Positions 44,518 to 53,631 of a stretch of 64,000 nt of DNA are shown here, one piece after another. The position numbers and the translations under genes are program-made. Under the pieces are notes generated by a model. That model was not told the DNA's origin. It made no database searches and worked only from the letters and a program-made list of their open reading frames with translations. Origin of the DNA: Odontesthes bonariensis (taxonomy: Eukaryota; Chordata; Actinopteri; Atheriniformes; Atherinopsidae); assembly GCF_027942865.1 (NCBI RefSeq), contig NC_134507.1, positions 36,013,711-36,077,710 on the forward strand, given 5' to 3'. Each line of letters starts with the position of its first letter. Positions within the stretch are counted from its first letter, which is position 1.

Positions 44518-45198
44518 AGCCCCTTTCACACTGCCAAATAACCCGCGTTTAATTTGCGAATTTAGCGTGCTGTAGTTGTGTTCACACTGCCGACCCGGGC
44601 TGCCGCGTCAACTCGACTCGCCTTTCGACCCGCGTCGGACCCTAGTCTTTTTGCCGAGCCCAGTTTGATGTGAACACAATCGACGCGGGTCGGACGTGGG
44701 CGTGACGTGAGGAGTTTAAAAGACAGAATGGACAGCTGATTCAGAACAACAGCGACAGGTGAGGACAAGTTTTACTCTGTTTTACATCAACTTGGATAAA
44801 TTTTTTTAATATGGCCAACTGGGGAGACAAAGAGGTCCGCGAGCTCCTCAGCCTCCGAGCAGAGGACGTTATTTACCGCCACATTTCGGGGACGGTGAAG
44901 GATGGACCTCTGCTGGAAGGGCTGGCGAGAAAGATGGGAGAGCGCGGTTTCCAACGCAGCAAATTTGATGCAGACAGGTGTATTTAACCCTACCTCCGAC
45001 GCATGGCTTGTGCCTACGTCATTGTACACGCCCAGCATTTTGTGTTTCGTGTGACGCTCTGCCACTAGGCAACTCCCAATGAACTCGGCTTCAGGCGACA
45101 CGGGTCACCCTGACACGCCGAGCGTTCACATTGCTCTACGCGGGTCGAAGGTGCAATTTGGACCCGCTAAGGTAGCGGGTCGCAGTGTGAAAGGGGCT
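44518..45198 (+). mobile_element. Harbinger-type MITE carrying a Myb/SANT-like fragment
   Basis: Ends AGCCCCTTTCACACTGC and GCAGTGTGAAAGGGGCT are inverted and flanked by TGT (44515-44517 and 45199-45201). Copy 1 of the host element shows the empty site (complement of CCAGTCTGTGATTGG near 16630-16645), which proves the boundaries. Confidence 0.92.
44812..44985 (+). pseudogene. Myb/SANT-like domain fragment in the MITE
   Basis: From ATG at 44812 the frame reads MANWGDKEVRELLSLRAEDV and continues through KMGERGFQRSKFDADR to a stop. The WxDKEVRxLL...RAED pattern and the trailing helix with KxxERGF match the N-terminal trihelix Myb/SANT-like domain of Harbinger accessory proteins. The rest of the gene is deleted, so it is at best a 58-residue DNA-binding peptide. 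Confidence 0.7.
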
Positions 45199-45462
45199 TG
45201 TGATTGGCTGGTGGTGTGGCTCATTTACATACAACTAACAGAGTTGCGAGCGCAGAGAGATAGAGCTGAGCGCGAGCTGAGTGAGCCGTTCGAGCGAGCA
45301 GTTTGTCAGAGTTGAGCGCGTTTCCGAGCACCTATGAGCGAGCGTGTGTGAAATTCATACGCACACGCTTAAAATGATTGTTCCTTCAGATAGATCTGTG
45401 CCCTCAAATCAGTGTCACTGCGCGCTCAACCTGGTGGCACAAAGATCACGCCATACTACACC

Positions 45463-46714
45463 AGCCTTCACCATTTCCCCAAGGAAAGACAGCGCCAGTG
45501 CATTATGAACCTCATTTATCCTCCTCTCTGCATCAAACACATTCATGCTGCCTTAACTGAAAACCGTCATTTCCACGTTGCAAATTTGAAAGTCAGGCCA
45601 AAATGCCATCGCTGTCAATTTGGGGAAAACGGAAAACTCATGCTACAACATTTCAAATGTGAGACTTTCAAAGTAATTAGGCTTTGGAACTGTTCAAAGG
45701 TTTTAAGATAACCACAGGACTGGGAAACCGCCCAAACTCGCCTTAACCATGGCCTGAACAGGCCAACTTATGCCTGTTTGGTTCGTTAGCTAGCTAACTA
45801 ATGCTAACGTTAGCTAGTGAACGCTAACAGTCGGAGCAGTAATTAAAACATATTAACAAACATACTTGCTTGATAACTTACCTTATTTATTCTTCTTCAA
45901 AAGAATTTAAAAAACTGAAAAAGTGGACTCAGCAGGCTGCCCTCAGTGCCCCGGCCTGTGTGCTGGACTGCTGCGTTGCTGACATAGACCTAATATACTT
46001 TGCTGAGCGGGAGAGACTGAATGTCGCACCATGCACACTTCTTCTTCTTTGAATGCGCAGTGGGAGTGAGACTGTGTTGCTACTTATTGTTGAGTGAGCT
46101 TCACTCTAAATAAAGTCATCTTCACTCTAAACACTAAGTTTTTTTTGCAGTTTTCACCATGCAACTAACTTTTACTTCATAAAAATCAGTCATAAGTGCA
46201 TATGGTAATTAACCTAGTAAAGTTAACGAATGTATGTATGTCAGGGCAGCTATTGGACTTTACAGTGAAGATGTATTGTATATAGATAATCCATGAGCCT
46301 AGTCAAGCGGTGAATTTGTAAAGCAATGAGATTGCTGAGATTTTCTTATGAGAATGAGAAAAAAGTGATCAGAGCTTCATCCTCTGTGGCTGGTTGACTG
46401 TTAGAGCTCCCAGCTGCCTCTAACTCCCACACCTCAAAAAACAAATGTCCCTCACAGGGTAGACATCTCAGGTGATGTTCTGACTGGGGTGGTTTATATA
46501 ATCTATGTGTAGAAGTGTTTGTGTTCTACCACCCAGGAATATACAACTAGTAATCCCTCAGCTACTATTTATAACACTCTCATGCTCTCTCCTTCACAGT
46601 GACGGTGCTGCTGTCAACACAAATAATTATTAACTTCCGTCACAGAAATGGATGTTAATGACATGATTTTTATCCACAAGGACAATTCTTTCCAATTCTT
46701 AAAAGAAATACAGT
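45463..46714. other. Spacer between the long-TIR element and the RNA gene array
   Basis: A palindromic TTAGCTAGCTAACTAATGCTAACGTTAGCTAG-type tract (given by position: 45786-45830) is the only notable structure. No gene is supported. Confidence 0.4.
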
Positions 46715-47107
46715 TCTATTTACTTCTGCGCCCTGCATGTCTTTTGTTGAAAAATCTGACGATCACCCTGTGACAAACACACACACACAGACACGAGGAA
46801 GTTAACCAGCTTCGGCTGCCGCTGATTGGTTGGCAGACTCCTCTGTTTCTATTGGCTCTCAGTCTCCATGTTTCTGATCCTGGACCTGCTGAGATGTCCC
46901 AGGCCATTGTTGGCTTTGATCCCCATACATTTAACTTTGTCCTGAGCGGGCGGGAGTGCAAAGTTGTACCATCTGAAACGGCTGAAGAGTGCTCACTGCA
47001 GCGGGTGGGCGGAGGTGCAAAGTGACGCTTTGTAGGCGAAAAAAGAGCACCGCCACAAGTGCGCATTGTGCCAGGAAGGGCCCTCGGACGTGAAACAATG
47101 GAGGGTT
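46715..47107 (+). repeat. Degenerate edge unit of the array (U5 and 5S fragment missing)
   Basis: CTGCATGTCTTTTGTTGAAA starts homology with the spacer after 5S. About 110 bp of extra sequence with a CA run lies between CCCTGTGA and GATCCTGGA compared with other units. At TTTGTCCTGA it jumps directly to GCGGGCGGGAGTGCAAAG, so the segment matching 48494-49210 (inverted 5S fragment and U5) is deleted. The U2 upstream region is kept. Confidence 0.88.
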
Positions 47108-47159
47108 ATCGCTTCTCGGCCTTTTGGCTAAGATCAAGTGTAGTATCTGTTCTTATCAG

Positions 47160-47242
47160 CATATCAACATATGTCTTAAATATTAAGTTTTTATGAAAAT
47201 GTAATGTATTAGTGTCAATAAATTTTTTCAAAAGAAAAAAAA
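47160..47242 (+). mobile_element. U2-inserted retroelement, strongly 5'-truncated copy
   Basis: 83 bp between direct copies of TCTGTTCTTATCAG (47146-47159 and 47243-47256), ending TTTTTTCAAAAGAAAAAAAA. It is almost identical to the last 77 or so bases of the longer insert that follows. Same 3' end, different 5' end and target duplication are the signature of target-primed reverse transcription. Confidence 0.85.
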
Positions 47243-47256
47243 TCTGTTCTTATCAG

Positions 47257-47725
47257 TTACACACAAAAAGGTCAAAGCAGCGACGGCCTGGCTCTCCGGG
47301 TGAGGCAGGTGGGAAGGAGCAACAGGGTGGGGATCTCCTCTGAGCACCACGGCAGGATCCCGAGAGACCTACTGTTTGGGGGAGCGAAATGAGTTTCCCT
47401 GGGTAGGGACTCACTGCGCTCCTGCACAAAAAATGGACTTGGAAGAGAGCATTTTAACTAATGCACTCCTTTTTAAAGACACTCAATACAAACTGCTACT
47501 CGCATGAGAACTACTTCACATGTAGCTCTTACCTTAGACAACATTGACTTTATCTGTAATATCCCATGAAAAACTTGTTTTATTGTTGTTGTTTTAAATG
47601 TGGTTATACAGATTACACTTATTTATTGATGTTTTTATTCAAAGGTAAAACATATGTCTTAAATATTAAGTTTTTATGAAAATGTGATGTATTAGTGTTA
47701 ATAAATTTTTTCAAAAGAAAAAAAA
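47257..47725 (+). mobile_element. U2-inserted retroelement, longer copy
   Basis: 469 bp between copies of TCTGTTCTTATCAG (47243-47256 and 47726-47739), in the same orientation and with the same A-rich 3' end as the preceding insert. The 5' part is GC-rich (GCCTGGCTCTCCGGGTGAGG); the 3' half is AT-rich like a LINE 3' UTR. No RT motif is present, so this is a 5'-truncated LINE or its non-autonomous relative. Keno elements of the Tx1 clade are known to insert into U2 snRNA genes of fish, and this is the likely lineage. Confidence 0.75.
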
Positions 47726-48211
47726 TCTGTTCTTATCAGTTTAATATCTGATACGTCCTCTATATGAGGACTACATATTAAATGGATTTTTAGGCACAGG
47801 GGTTGACAAAGGGGCTTGCTCCGTTCACTCCACGCATCGACCCGGTACTGCGGTGCCGCCGGGAACGGTGCACTCTTCCCAACTCTTGTGAAATAACAAA
47901 ACCAGCGGTACAGGGTGGTAGTTTCAGGGAGCCGTTGTATTCTGACTTCTAACATAGAACTATAATGTTTAGAAAAGACGCAGCTTATGAGCATGTCGTG
48001 GGATTGAGCTTCCCTGGTTTCTCTGTATGACCATGAACACAAAACAACACACAGGGAACAGAGGAGCTTGACAGACACACACTAAGTTATCTGAGAGTCC
48101 CATTTTCAGCTGCAGAGAACAATCACATCAGGGAAGTCGATGTGCAGGCTCAACATCAGCCTCTCAAGCCGACTCTCTGGTAAAATAGGGGAAACGTATG
48201 GTTCCAGCACC

Positions 48212-48217
48212 TATATA
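48212..48217 (+). promoter_or_regulatory. TATA-like box upstream of 5S rRNA
   Basis: TATATA lies at -31 to -26 relative to the 5S gene at 48243. A TATA-like element near -28 is usual upstream of fish 5S genes. Repeats every 1685 bp. Confidence 0.7.
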
Positions 48218-48242
48218 ACACATATTTGTCACAGGGACTGTG

Positions 48243-48360
48243 GCTTACGGCCACACCGCCCTGAACACGCCCGATCTCGTCCGATCTCGGAAGCCAAGCA
48301 GGGTCGGGCCTGGTTAGTACTTGGATGGGAGACCGCTTGGGAATACCAGGTGCTGTAAGC
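48243..48360 (+). rRNA. RN5S: 5S rRNA, copy 1
   Basis: The sequence starts GCTTACGGCCACACCGCCCT and ends ATACCAGGTGCTGTAAGC, followed by a T run (48362-48366) that terminates Pol III. The internal control region is present: box A AAGCCAAGCAGGGTC, the intermediate element, and box C GGATGGGAGACCGCT. Box A has one C where most vertebrate genes have T (AGCTAAGC). Length of about 118-120 nt is normal. It forms part of the large ribosomal subunit. Confidence 0.97.
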
Positions 48361-48576
48361 ATTTTTCTCTCTGCATGTCTTTTGTTGAAACATCTGATGA
48401 TCACCCTGTGATCCATCTTGCTGATCCTGGATCTGCTGAGATGTCCCAGGTCATGGTTGCCTTTGATCCTCATACATTTAACTTTGTCCTGACAAAGGAG
48501 CAGTTCCAAAAAGTCAAACAGGGACTGCCTTTGCATTTGACGCAGTCAAACTGCATGCGCCTGGAGAAGCCAAAAG

Positions 48577-48653
48577 GCTTACAGCACCTGGTATTCGCAG
48601 GCGGTCTCCCATCCAAGTACTAACCAGGCCCGACTCTGCTTAGCTTCTGAGAT
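48577..48653 (-). pseudogene. Inverted 5S rRNA fragment, copy 1
   Basis: On the minus strand 77 bp match roughly nucleotides 42-119 of 5S, from ATCTCAGAAGCTAAGCAGAG to GCTGTAAGC. The 5' third is missing. Boxes A and C are both present, and a TTTT run follows the 3' end, so Pol III initiation is conceivable. Its box A has the canonical T that the full 5S copy lacks, so it derives from a different 5S variant. Confidence 0.92.
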
Positions 48654-48892
48654 AAAACTCTGGCTTTTAGTCTGCGAAAAGAGAGTGAAAGTGAACTCCA
48701 CTTTGAGATGGCTCTGGGATTGGGCCAACTGGGAGAATTGCTTGAAAAAAACCTCTACACCAAATGAGCGGTCAGAACAAAGCCTCAAGACCCCTAGTCT
48801 TTTGCACAGAGTAAAAGACAAAGCAGCCACTGAATAGGGCCCGATTGTTCCTACCTGGTCGGCCGAGGAGCAAGTGTCTCAACCAAGCAAAG

Positions 48893-48910
48893 CTCACCAT
48901 GGGGAAGGTG
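48893..48910 (+). promoter_or_regulatory. PSE-like element upstream of U5
   Basis: CTCACCATGGGGAAGGTG lies at -65 to -48 relative to the U5 start, the position of the proximal sequence element bound by SNAPc in vertebrate snRNA genes, and begins with the typical TCACC. Repeats every 1685 bp. Confidence 0.65.
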
Positions 48911-48957
48911 GCTATGCCAACTGGCCTGATGCACTGCTCCCGCAGTGTCAAATACTC

Positions 48958-49076
48958 ATACTCTGGTTTCTCTTCATAACGTACAAGTCTTTCGCCTTTT
49001 ACTAAAGACTTCCGTGGAGAGCAACATTAATGAGTTGTTTCTATTTTTGGAAGGCTTTACCTTTGCGGGTGAAGCC
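48958..49076 (+). ncRNA. RNU5: U5 snRNA, copy 1
   Basis: Begins ATACTCTGGTTTCTCTTCAT. The invariant loop I CGCCTTTTACTAAAG (exon-aligning loop of the U5 snRNP) is intact, with flanking stem 1 sequences. A perfect Sm site ATTTTTGG follows, then a 3' stem-loop GGCTTTACC/GGTGAAGCC. About 119 nt, the normal U5 length. Core component of the U4/U6.U5 tri-snRNP. Start chosen from homology with vertebrate U5. Confidence 0.95.
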
Positions 49077-49212
49077 CATTCTGTCTGTGCAAAGGAAATC
49101 TTCTTGCTGTGCCGAGTGACTTCTCGGAGTAGAGTCACCCTATGTGTTGAGACCGTGCCCATGTTCAAAGCTGGAGGCGCTAAATTGTTGTTTGAATGGT
49201 GCTCAGTGGAGC

Positions 49213-49287
49213 GGGCGGGAGTGCAAAGTTGTACCATCTGAAACGGCTGAAGAGTGCTCACTGCAGCGGGTGGGCGGAGGTGCAAAG
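49213..49287 (+). promoter_or_regulatory. DSE-like region upstream of U2 (duplicated)
   Basis: Two modules, each a GC box GGGCGG followed exactly 8 bp later by GTGCAAAG, an octamer-like sequence (49213/49221 and 49272/49280). They lie about 150 and 90 bp before U2. Vertebrate U2 enhancers pair Sp1 and Oct-1 sites. Repeats every 1685 bp and is conserved in the edge unit. Confidence 0.6.
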
Positions 49288-49311
49288 TGACGCTTTGTAG
49301 GCGAAAAAAGA

Positions 49312-49329
49312 GCACCGCCACAAGTGCGC
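49312..49329 (+). promoter_or_regulatory. PSE-like element upstream of U2
   Basis: AGCACCGCCACAAGTGCG (-61 to -44) is at the canonical PSE position and resembles the U5 upstream element at its start (CACC). Repeats every 1685 bp. Confidence 0.65.
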
Positions 49330-49372
49330 ATTGTGCCAGGAAGGGCCCTCGGACGTGAAACAGTGGAGGGTT

Positions 49373-49560
49373 ATCGCTTCTCGGCCTTTTGGCTAAGATC
49401 AAGTGTAGTATCTGTTCTTATCAGTTTAATATCTGATACGTCCTCTATATGAGGACTACATATTAAATGGATTTTTAGGCACAGGGGTTGACAAAGGGGC
49501 TTGCTCCGTTCACTCCACGCATCGACCCGGTACTGCGGTGCCGCCGGGAACGGTGCACTC
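49373..49560 (+). ncRNA. RNU2: U2 snRNA, first intact copy
   Basis: 188 nt from ATCGCTTCTCGGCCTTTTGG to GGGAACGGTGCACTC. The branch-site-pairing GTAGTA (in AGTGTAGTATCTG) and stem-loop IIa TATCTGATA are intact. The Sm region reads ATTTTTAGG where most vertebrates have ATTTTTGG. Stem-loops III (GGGGCTTGCTCC) and IV are recognisable. U2 snRNA pairs with the intron branch site in the spliceosome. Confidence 0.97.
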
Positions 49561-49927
49561 TTCCCAACTCTTGTGAAATAACAAAACCAGCGGTACAGGG
49601 TGGTAGTTTCAGGGAGCCGTTGTATTCTGACTTCTAACATAGAACTATAATGTTTAGAAAAGACGCAGCTTATGAGCATGTCGTGGGATTGAGCTTCCCT
49701 GGTTTCTCTGTATGACCATGAACACAAAACAACACACAGGGAACAGAGGAGCTTGACAGACACACACTAAGTTATCTGAGAGTCCCATTTTCAGCTGCAG
49801 AGAACAATCACATCAGGGAAGTCGATGTGCAGGCTCAACATCAGCCTCTCAAGCCGACTCTCTGGTAAAATAGGGGAAACGTATGGTTCCAGCACCTATA
49901 TAACACATATTTGTCACAGGGACTGTG

Positions 49928-50045
49928 GCTTACGGCCACACCGCCCTGAACACGCCCGATCTCGTCCGATCTCGGAAGCCAAGCAGGGTCGGGCCTGGTT
50001 AGTACTTGGATGGGAGACCGCTTGGGAATACCAGGTGCTGTAAGC
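49928..50045 (+). rRNA. RN5S: 5S rRNA, copy 2
   Basis: Identical to copy 1 by reading; same T-run terminator. Confidence 0.97.
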
Positions 50046-50261
50046 ATTTTTCTCTCTGCATGTCTTTTGTTGAAACATCTGATGATCACCCTGTGATCCA
50101 TCTTGCTGATCCTGGATCTGCTGAGATGTCCCAGGTCATGGTTGCCTTTGATCCTCATACATTTAACTTTGTCCTGACAAAGGAGCAGTTCCAAAAAGTC
50201 AAACAGGGACTGCCTTTGCATTTGACGCAGTCAAACTGCATGCGCCTGGAGAAGCCAAAAG

Positions 50262-50338
50262 GCTTACAGCACCTGGTATTCGCAGGCGGTCTCCCATCCA
50301 AGTACTAACCAGGCCCGACTCTGCTTAGCTTCTGAGAT
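50262..50338 (-). pseudogene. Inverted 5S rRNA fragment, copy 2
   Basis: Same 77-bp fragment as at 48577. Confidence 0.92.
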
Positions 50339-50642
50339 AAAACTCTGGCTTTTAGTCTGCGAAAAGAGAGTGAAAGTGAACTCCACTTTGAGATGGCTCT
50401 GGGATTGGGCCAACTGGGAGAATTGCTTGAAAAAAACCTCTACACCAAATGAGCGGTCAGAACAAAGCCTCAAGACCCCTAGTCTTTTGCACAGAGTAAA
50501 AGACAAAGCAGCCACTGAATAGGGCCCGATTGTTCCTACCTGGTCGGCCGAGGAGCAAGTGTCTCAACCAAGCAAAGCTCACCATGGGGAAGGTGGCTAT
50601 GCCAACTGGCCTGATGCACTGCTCCCGCAGTGTCAAATACTC

Positions 50643-50761
50643 ATACTCTGGTTTCTCTTCATAACGTACAAGTCTTTCGCCTTTTACTAAAGACTTCCGT
50701 GGAGAGCAACATTAATGAGTTGTTTCTATTTTTGGAAGGCTTTACCTTTGCGGGTGAAGCC
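50643..50761 (+). ncRNA. RNU5: U5 snRNA, copy 2
   Basis: Same as copy 1, including A at position 1; last copy with A there. Confidence 0.95.
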
Positions 50762-51057
50762 CATTCTGTCTGTGCAAAGGAAATCTTCTTGCTGTGCCGA
50801 GTGACTTCTCGGAGTAGAGTCACCCTATGTGTTGAGACCGTGCCCATGTTCAAAGCTGGAGGCGCTAAATTGTTGTTTGAATGGTGCTCAGTGGAGCGGG
50901 CGGGAGTGCAAAGTTGTACCATCTGAAACGGCTGAAGAGTGCTCACTGCAGCGGGTGGGCGGAGGTGCAAAGTGACGCTTTGTAGGCGAAAAAAGAGCAC
51001 CGCCACAAGTGCGCATTGTGCCAGGAAGGGCCCTCGGACGTGAAACAGTGGAGGGTT

Positions 51058-51245
51058 ATCGCTTCTCGGCCTTTTGGCTAAGATCAAGTGTAGTATCTGT
51101 TCTTATCAGTTTAATATCTGATACGTCCTCTATATGAGGACTACATATTAAATGGATTTTTAGGCACAGGGGTTGACAAAGGGGCTTGCTCCGTTCACTC
51201 CACGCATCGACCCGGTACTGCGGTGCCGCCGGGAACGGTGCACTC
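51058..51245 (+). ncRNA. RNU2: U2 snRNA, intact copy 2
   Basis: Identical to 49373-49560. Confidence 0.97.
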
Positions 51246-51612
51246 TTCCCAACTCTTGTGAAATAACAAAACCAGCGGTACAGGGTGGTAGTTTCAGGGA
51301 GCCGTTGTATTCTGACTTCTAACATAGAACTATAATGTTTAGAAAAGACGCAGCTTATGAGCATGTCGTGGGATTGAGCTTCCCTGGTTTCTCTGTATGA
51401 CCATGAACACAAAACAACACACAGGGAACAGAGGAGCTTGACAGACACACACTAAGTTATCTGAGAGTCCCATTTTCAGCTGCAGAGAACAATCACATCA
51501 GGGAAGTCGATGTGCAGGCTCAACATCAGCCTCTCAAGCCGACTCTCTGGTAAAATAGGGGAAACGTATGGTTCCAGCACCTATATAACACATATTTGTC
51601 ACAGGGACTGTG

Positions 51613-51730
51613 GCTTACGGCCACACCGCCCTGAACACGCCCGATCTCGTCCGATCTCGGAAGCCAAGCAGGGTCGGGCCTGGTTAGTACTTGGATGGGA
51701 GACCGCTTGGGAATACCAGGTGCTGTAAGC
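51613..51730 (+). rRNA. RN5S: 5S rRNA, copy 3
   Basis: Identical to copy 1. Confidence 0.97.
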
Positions 51731-51946
51731 ATTTTTCTCTCTGCATGTCTTTTGTTGAAACATCTGATGATCACCCTGTGATCCATCTTGCTGATCCTGG
51801 ATCTGCTGAGATGTCCCAGGTCATGGTTGCCTTTGATCCTCATACATTTAACTTTGTCCTGACAAAGGAGCAGTTCCAAAAAGTCAAACAGGGACTGCCT
51901 TTGCATTTGACGCAGTCAAACTGCATGCGCCTGGAGAAGCCAAAAG

Positions 51947-52023
51947 GCTTACAGCACCTGGTATTCGCAGGCGGTCTCCCATCCAAGTACTAACCAGGCC
52001 CGACTCTGCTTAGCTTCTGAGAT
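51947..52023 (-). pseudogene. Inverted 5S rRNA fragment, copy 3
   Basis: Same 77-bp fragment as at 48577. Confidence 0.92.
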
Positions 52024-52327
52024 AAAACTCTGGCTTTTAGTCTGCGAAAAGAGAGTGAAAGTGAACTCCACTTTGAGATGGCTCTGGGATTGGGCCAACT
52101 GGGAGAATTGCTTGAAAAAAACCTCTACACCAAATGAGCGGTCAGAACAAAGCCTCAAGACCCCTAGTCTTTTGCACAGAGTAAAAGACAAAGCAGCCAC
52201 TGAATAGGGCCCGATTGTTCCTACCTGGTCGGCCGAGGAGCAAGTGTCTCAACCAAGCAAAGCTCACCATGGGGAAGGTGGCTATGCCAACTGGCCTGAT
52301 GCACTGCTCCCGCAGTGTCAAATACTC

Positions 52328-52446
52328 GTACTCTGGTTTCTCTTCATAACGTACAAGTCTTTCGCCTTTTACTAAAGACTTCCGTGGAGAGCAACATTAA
52401 TGAGTTGTTTCTATTTTTGGAAGGCTTTACCTTTGCGGGTGAAGCC
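52328..52446 (+). ncRNA. RNU5: U5 snRNA, copy 3 (G at position 1)
   Basis: First copy in which the base aligned with U5 nucleotide 1 is G (CTCGTACTCTGG instead of CTCATACTCTGG). The rest is identical, including loop I and the Sm site. Confidence 0.94.
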
Positions 52447-52742
52447 CATTCTGTCTGTGCAAAGGAAATCTTCTTGCTGTGCCGAGTGACTTCTCGGAGT
52501 AGAGTCACCCTATGTGTTGAGACCGTGCCCATGTTCAAAGCTGGAGGCGCTAAATTGTTGTTTGAATGGTGCTCAGTGGAGCGGGCGGGAGTGCAAAGTT
52601 GTACCATCTGAAACGGCTGAAGAGTGCTCACTGCAGCGGGTGGGCGGAGGTGCAAAGTGACGCTTTGTAGGCGAAAAAAGAGCACCGCCACAAGTGCGCA
52701 TTGTGCCAGGAAGGGCCCTCGGACGTGAAACAGTGGAGGGTT

Positions 52743-52930
52743 ATCGCTTCTCGGCCTTTTGGCTAAGATCAAGTGTAGTATCTGTTCTTATCAGTTTAAT
52801 ATCTGATACGTCCTCTATATGAGGACTACATATTAAATGGATTTTTAGGCACAGGGGTTGACAAAGGGGCTTGCTCCGTTCACTCCACGCATCGACCCGG
52901 TACTGCGGTGCCGCCGGGAACGGTGCACTC
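52743..52930 (+). ncRNA. RNU2: U2 snRNA, intact copy 3
   Basis: Identical to 49373-49560. Confidence 0.97.
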
Positions 52931-53297
52931 TTCCCAACTCTTGTGAAATAACAAAACCAGCGGTACAGGGTGGTAGTTTCAGGGAGCCGTTGTATTCTGA
53001 CTTCTAACATAGAACTATAATGTTTAGAAAAGACGCAGCTTATGAGCATGTCGTGGGATTGAGCTTCCCTGGTTTCTCTGTATGACCATGAACACAAAAC
53101 AACACACAGGGAACAGAGGAGCTTGACAGACACACACTAAGTTATCTGAGAGTCCCATTTTCAGCTGCAGAGAACAATCACATCAGGGAAGTCGATGTGC
53201 AGGCTCAACATCAGCCTCTCAAGCCGACTCTCTGGTAAAATAGGGGAAACGTATGGTTCCAGCACCTATATAACACATATTTGTCACAGGGACTGTG

Positions 53298-53415
53298 GCT
53301 TACGGCCACACCGCCCTGAACACGCCCGATCTCGTCCGATCTCGGAAGCCAAGCAGGGTCGGGCCTGGTTAGTACTTGGATGGGAGACCGCTTGGGAATA
53401 CCAGGTGCTGTAAGC
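53298..53415 (+). rRNA. RN5S: 5S rRNA, copy 4
   Basis: Identical to copy 1. Confidence 0.97.
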
Positions 53416-53631
53416 ATTTTTCTCTCTGCATGTCTTTTGTTGAAACATCTGATGATCACCCTGTGATCCATCTTGCTGATCCTGGATCTGCTGAGATGTC
53501 CCAGGTCATGGTTGCCTTTGATCCTCATACATTTAACTTTGTCCTGACAAAGGAGCAGTTCCAAAAAGTCAAACAGGGACTGCCTTTGCATTTGACGCAG
53601 TCAAACTGCATGCGCCTGGAGAAGCCAAAAG

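Larger units (their letters stand above)
43671..45454. mobile_element. Long-TIR non-autonomous element, copy 2
   Basis: Same family as 16357-17455, in the opposite orientation, with about 280-bp inverted arms and ends ATGGCG...CGCCAT. It is flanked by ACTACACT (43663-43670) and ACTACACC (45455-45462), again an 8-bp duplication with one difference. The inner L2-LINE tail is at about 44198-44340. A Harbinger-type MITE (44518-45198) is nested within it. Confidence 0.9.
47108..47875 (+). pseudogene. RNU2: U2 snRNA gene interrupted by two retroelement insertions
   Basis: Nucleotides 1-52 of U2 (47108-47159) and 53-188 (47740-47875) are identical in sequence to the intact copies but are separated by 580 bp. 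The break follows ATCAG in the branch-site-proximal region. TCTGTTCTTATCAG occurs three times: before, between and after two inserted segments. The gene cannot make normal U2. Confidence 0.95.

Noticed and set aside
48850-48915. Possible U1 snRNA (TACCTGG ... ACCATG ... GAAGGTGG)
   Set aside because: Spacing and the rest of U1 do not match. CTCACCATGGGGAAGGTG lies 48-65 bp before U5 and is better explained as its PSE.
48140-49402. Repeated open frames of 72-142 codons in every array unit
   Set aside because: They overlap U2, 5S and U5 genes or their spacers on both strands, show no protein domain, and repeat only because the DNA repeats.
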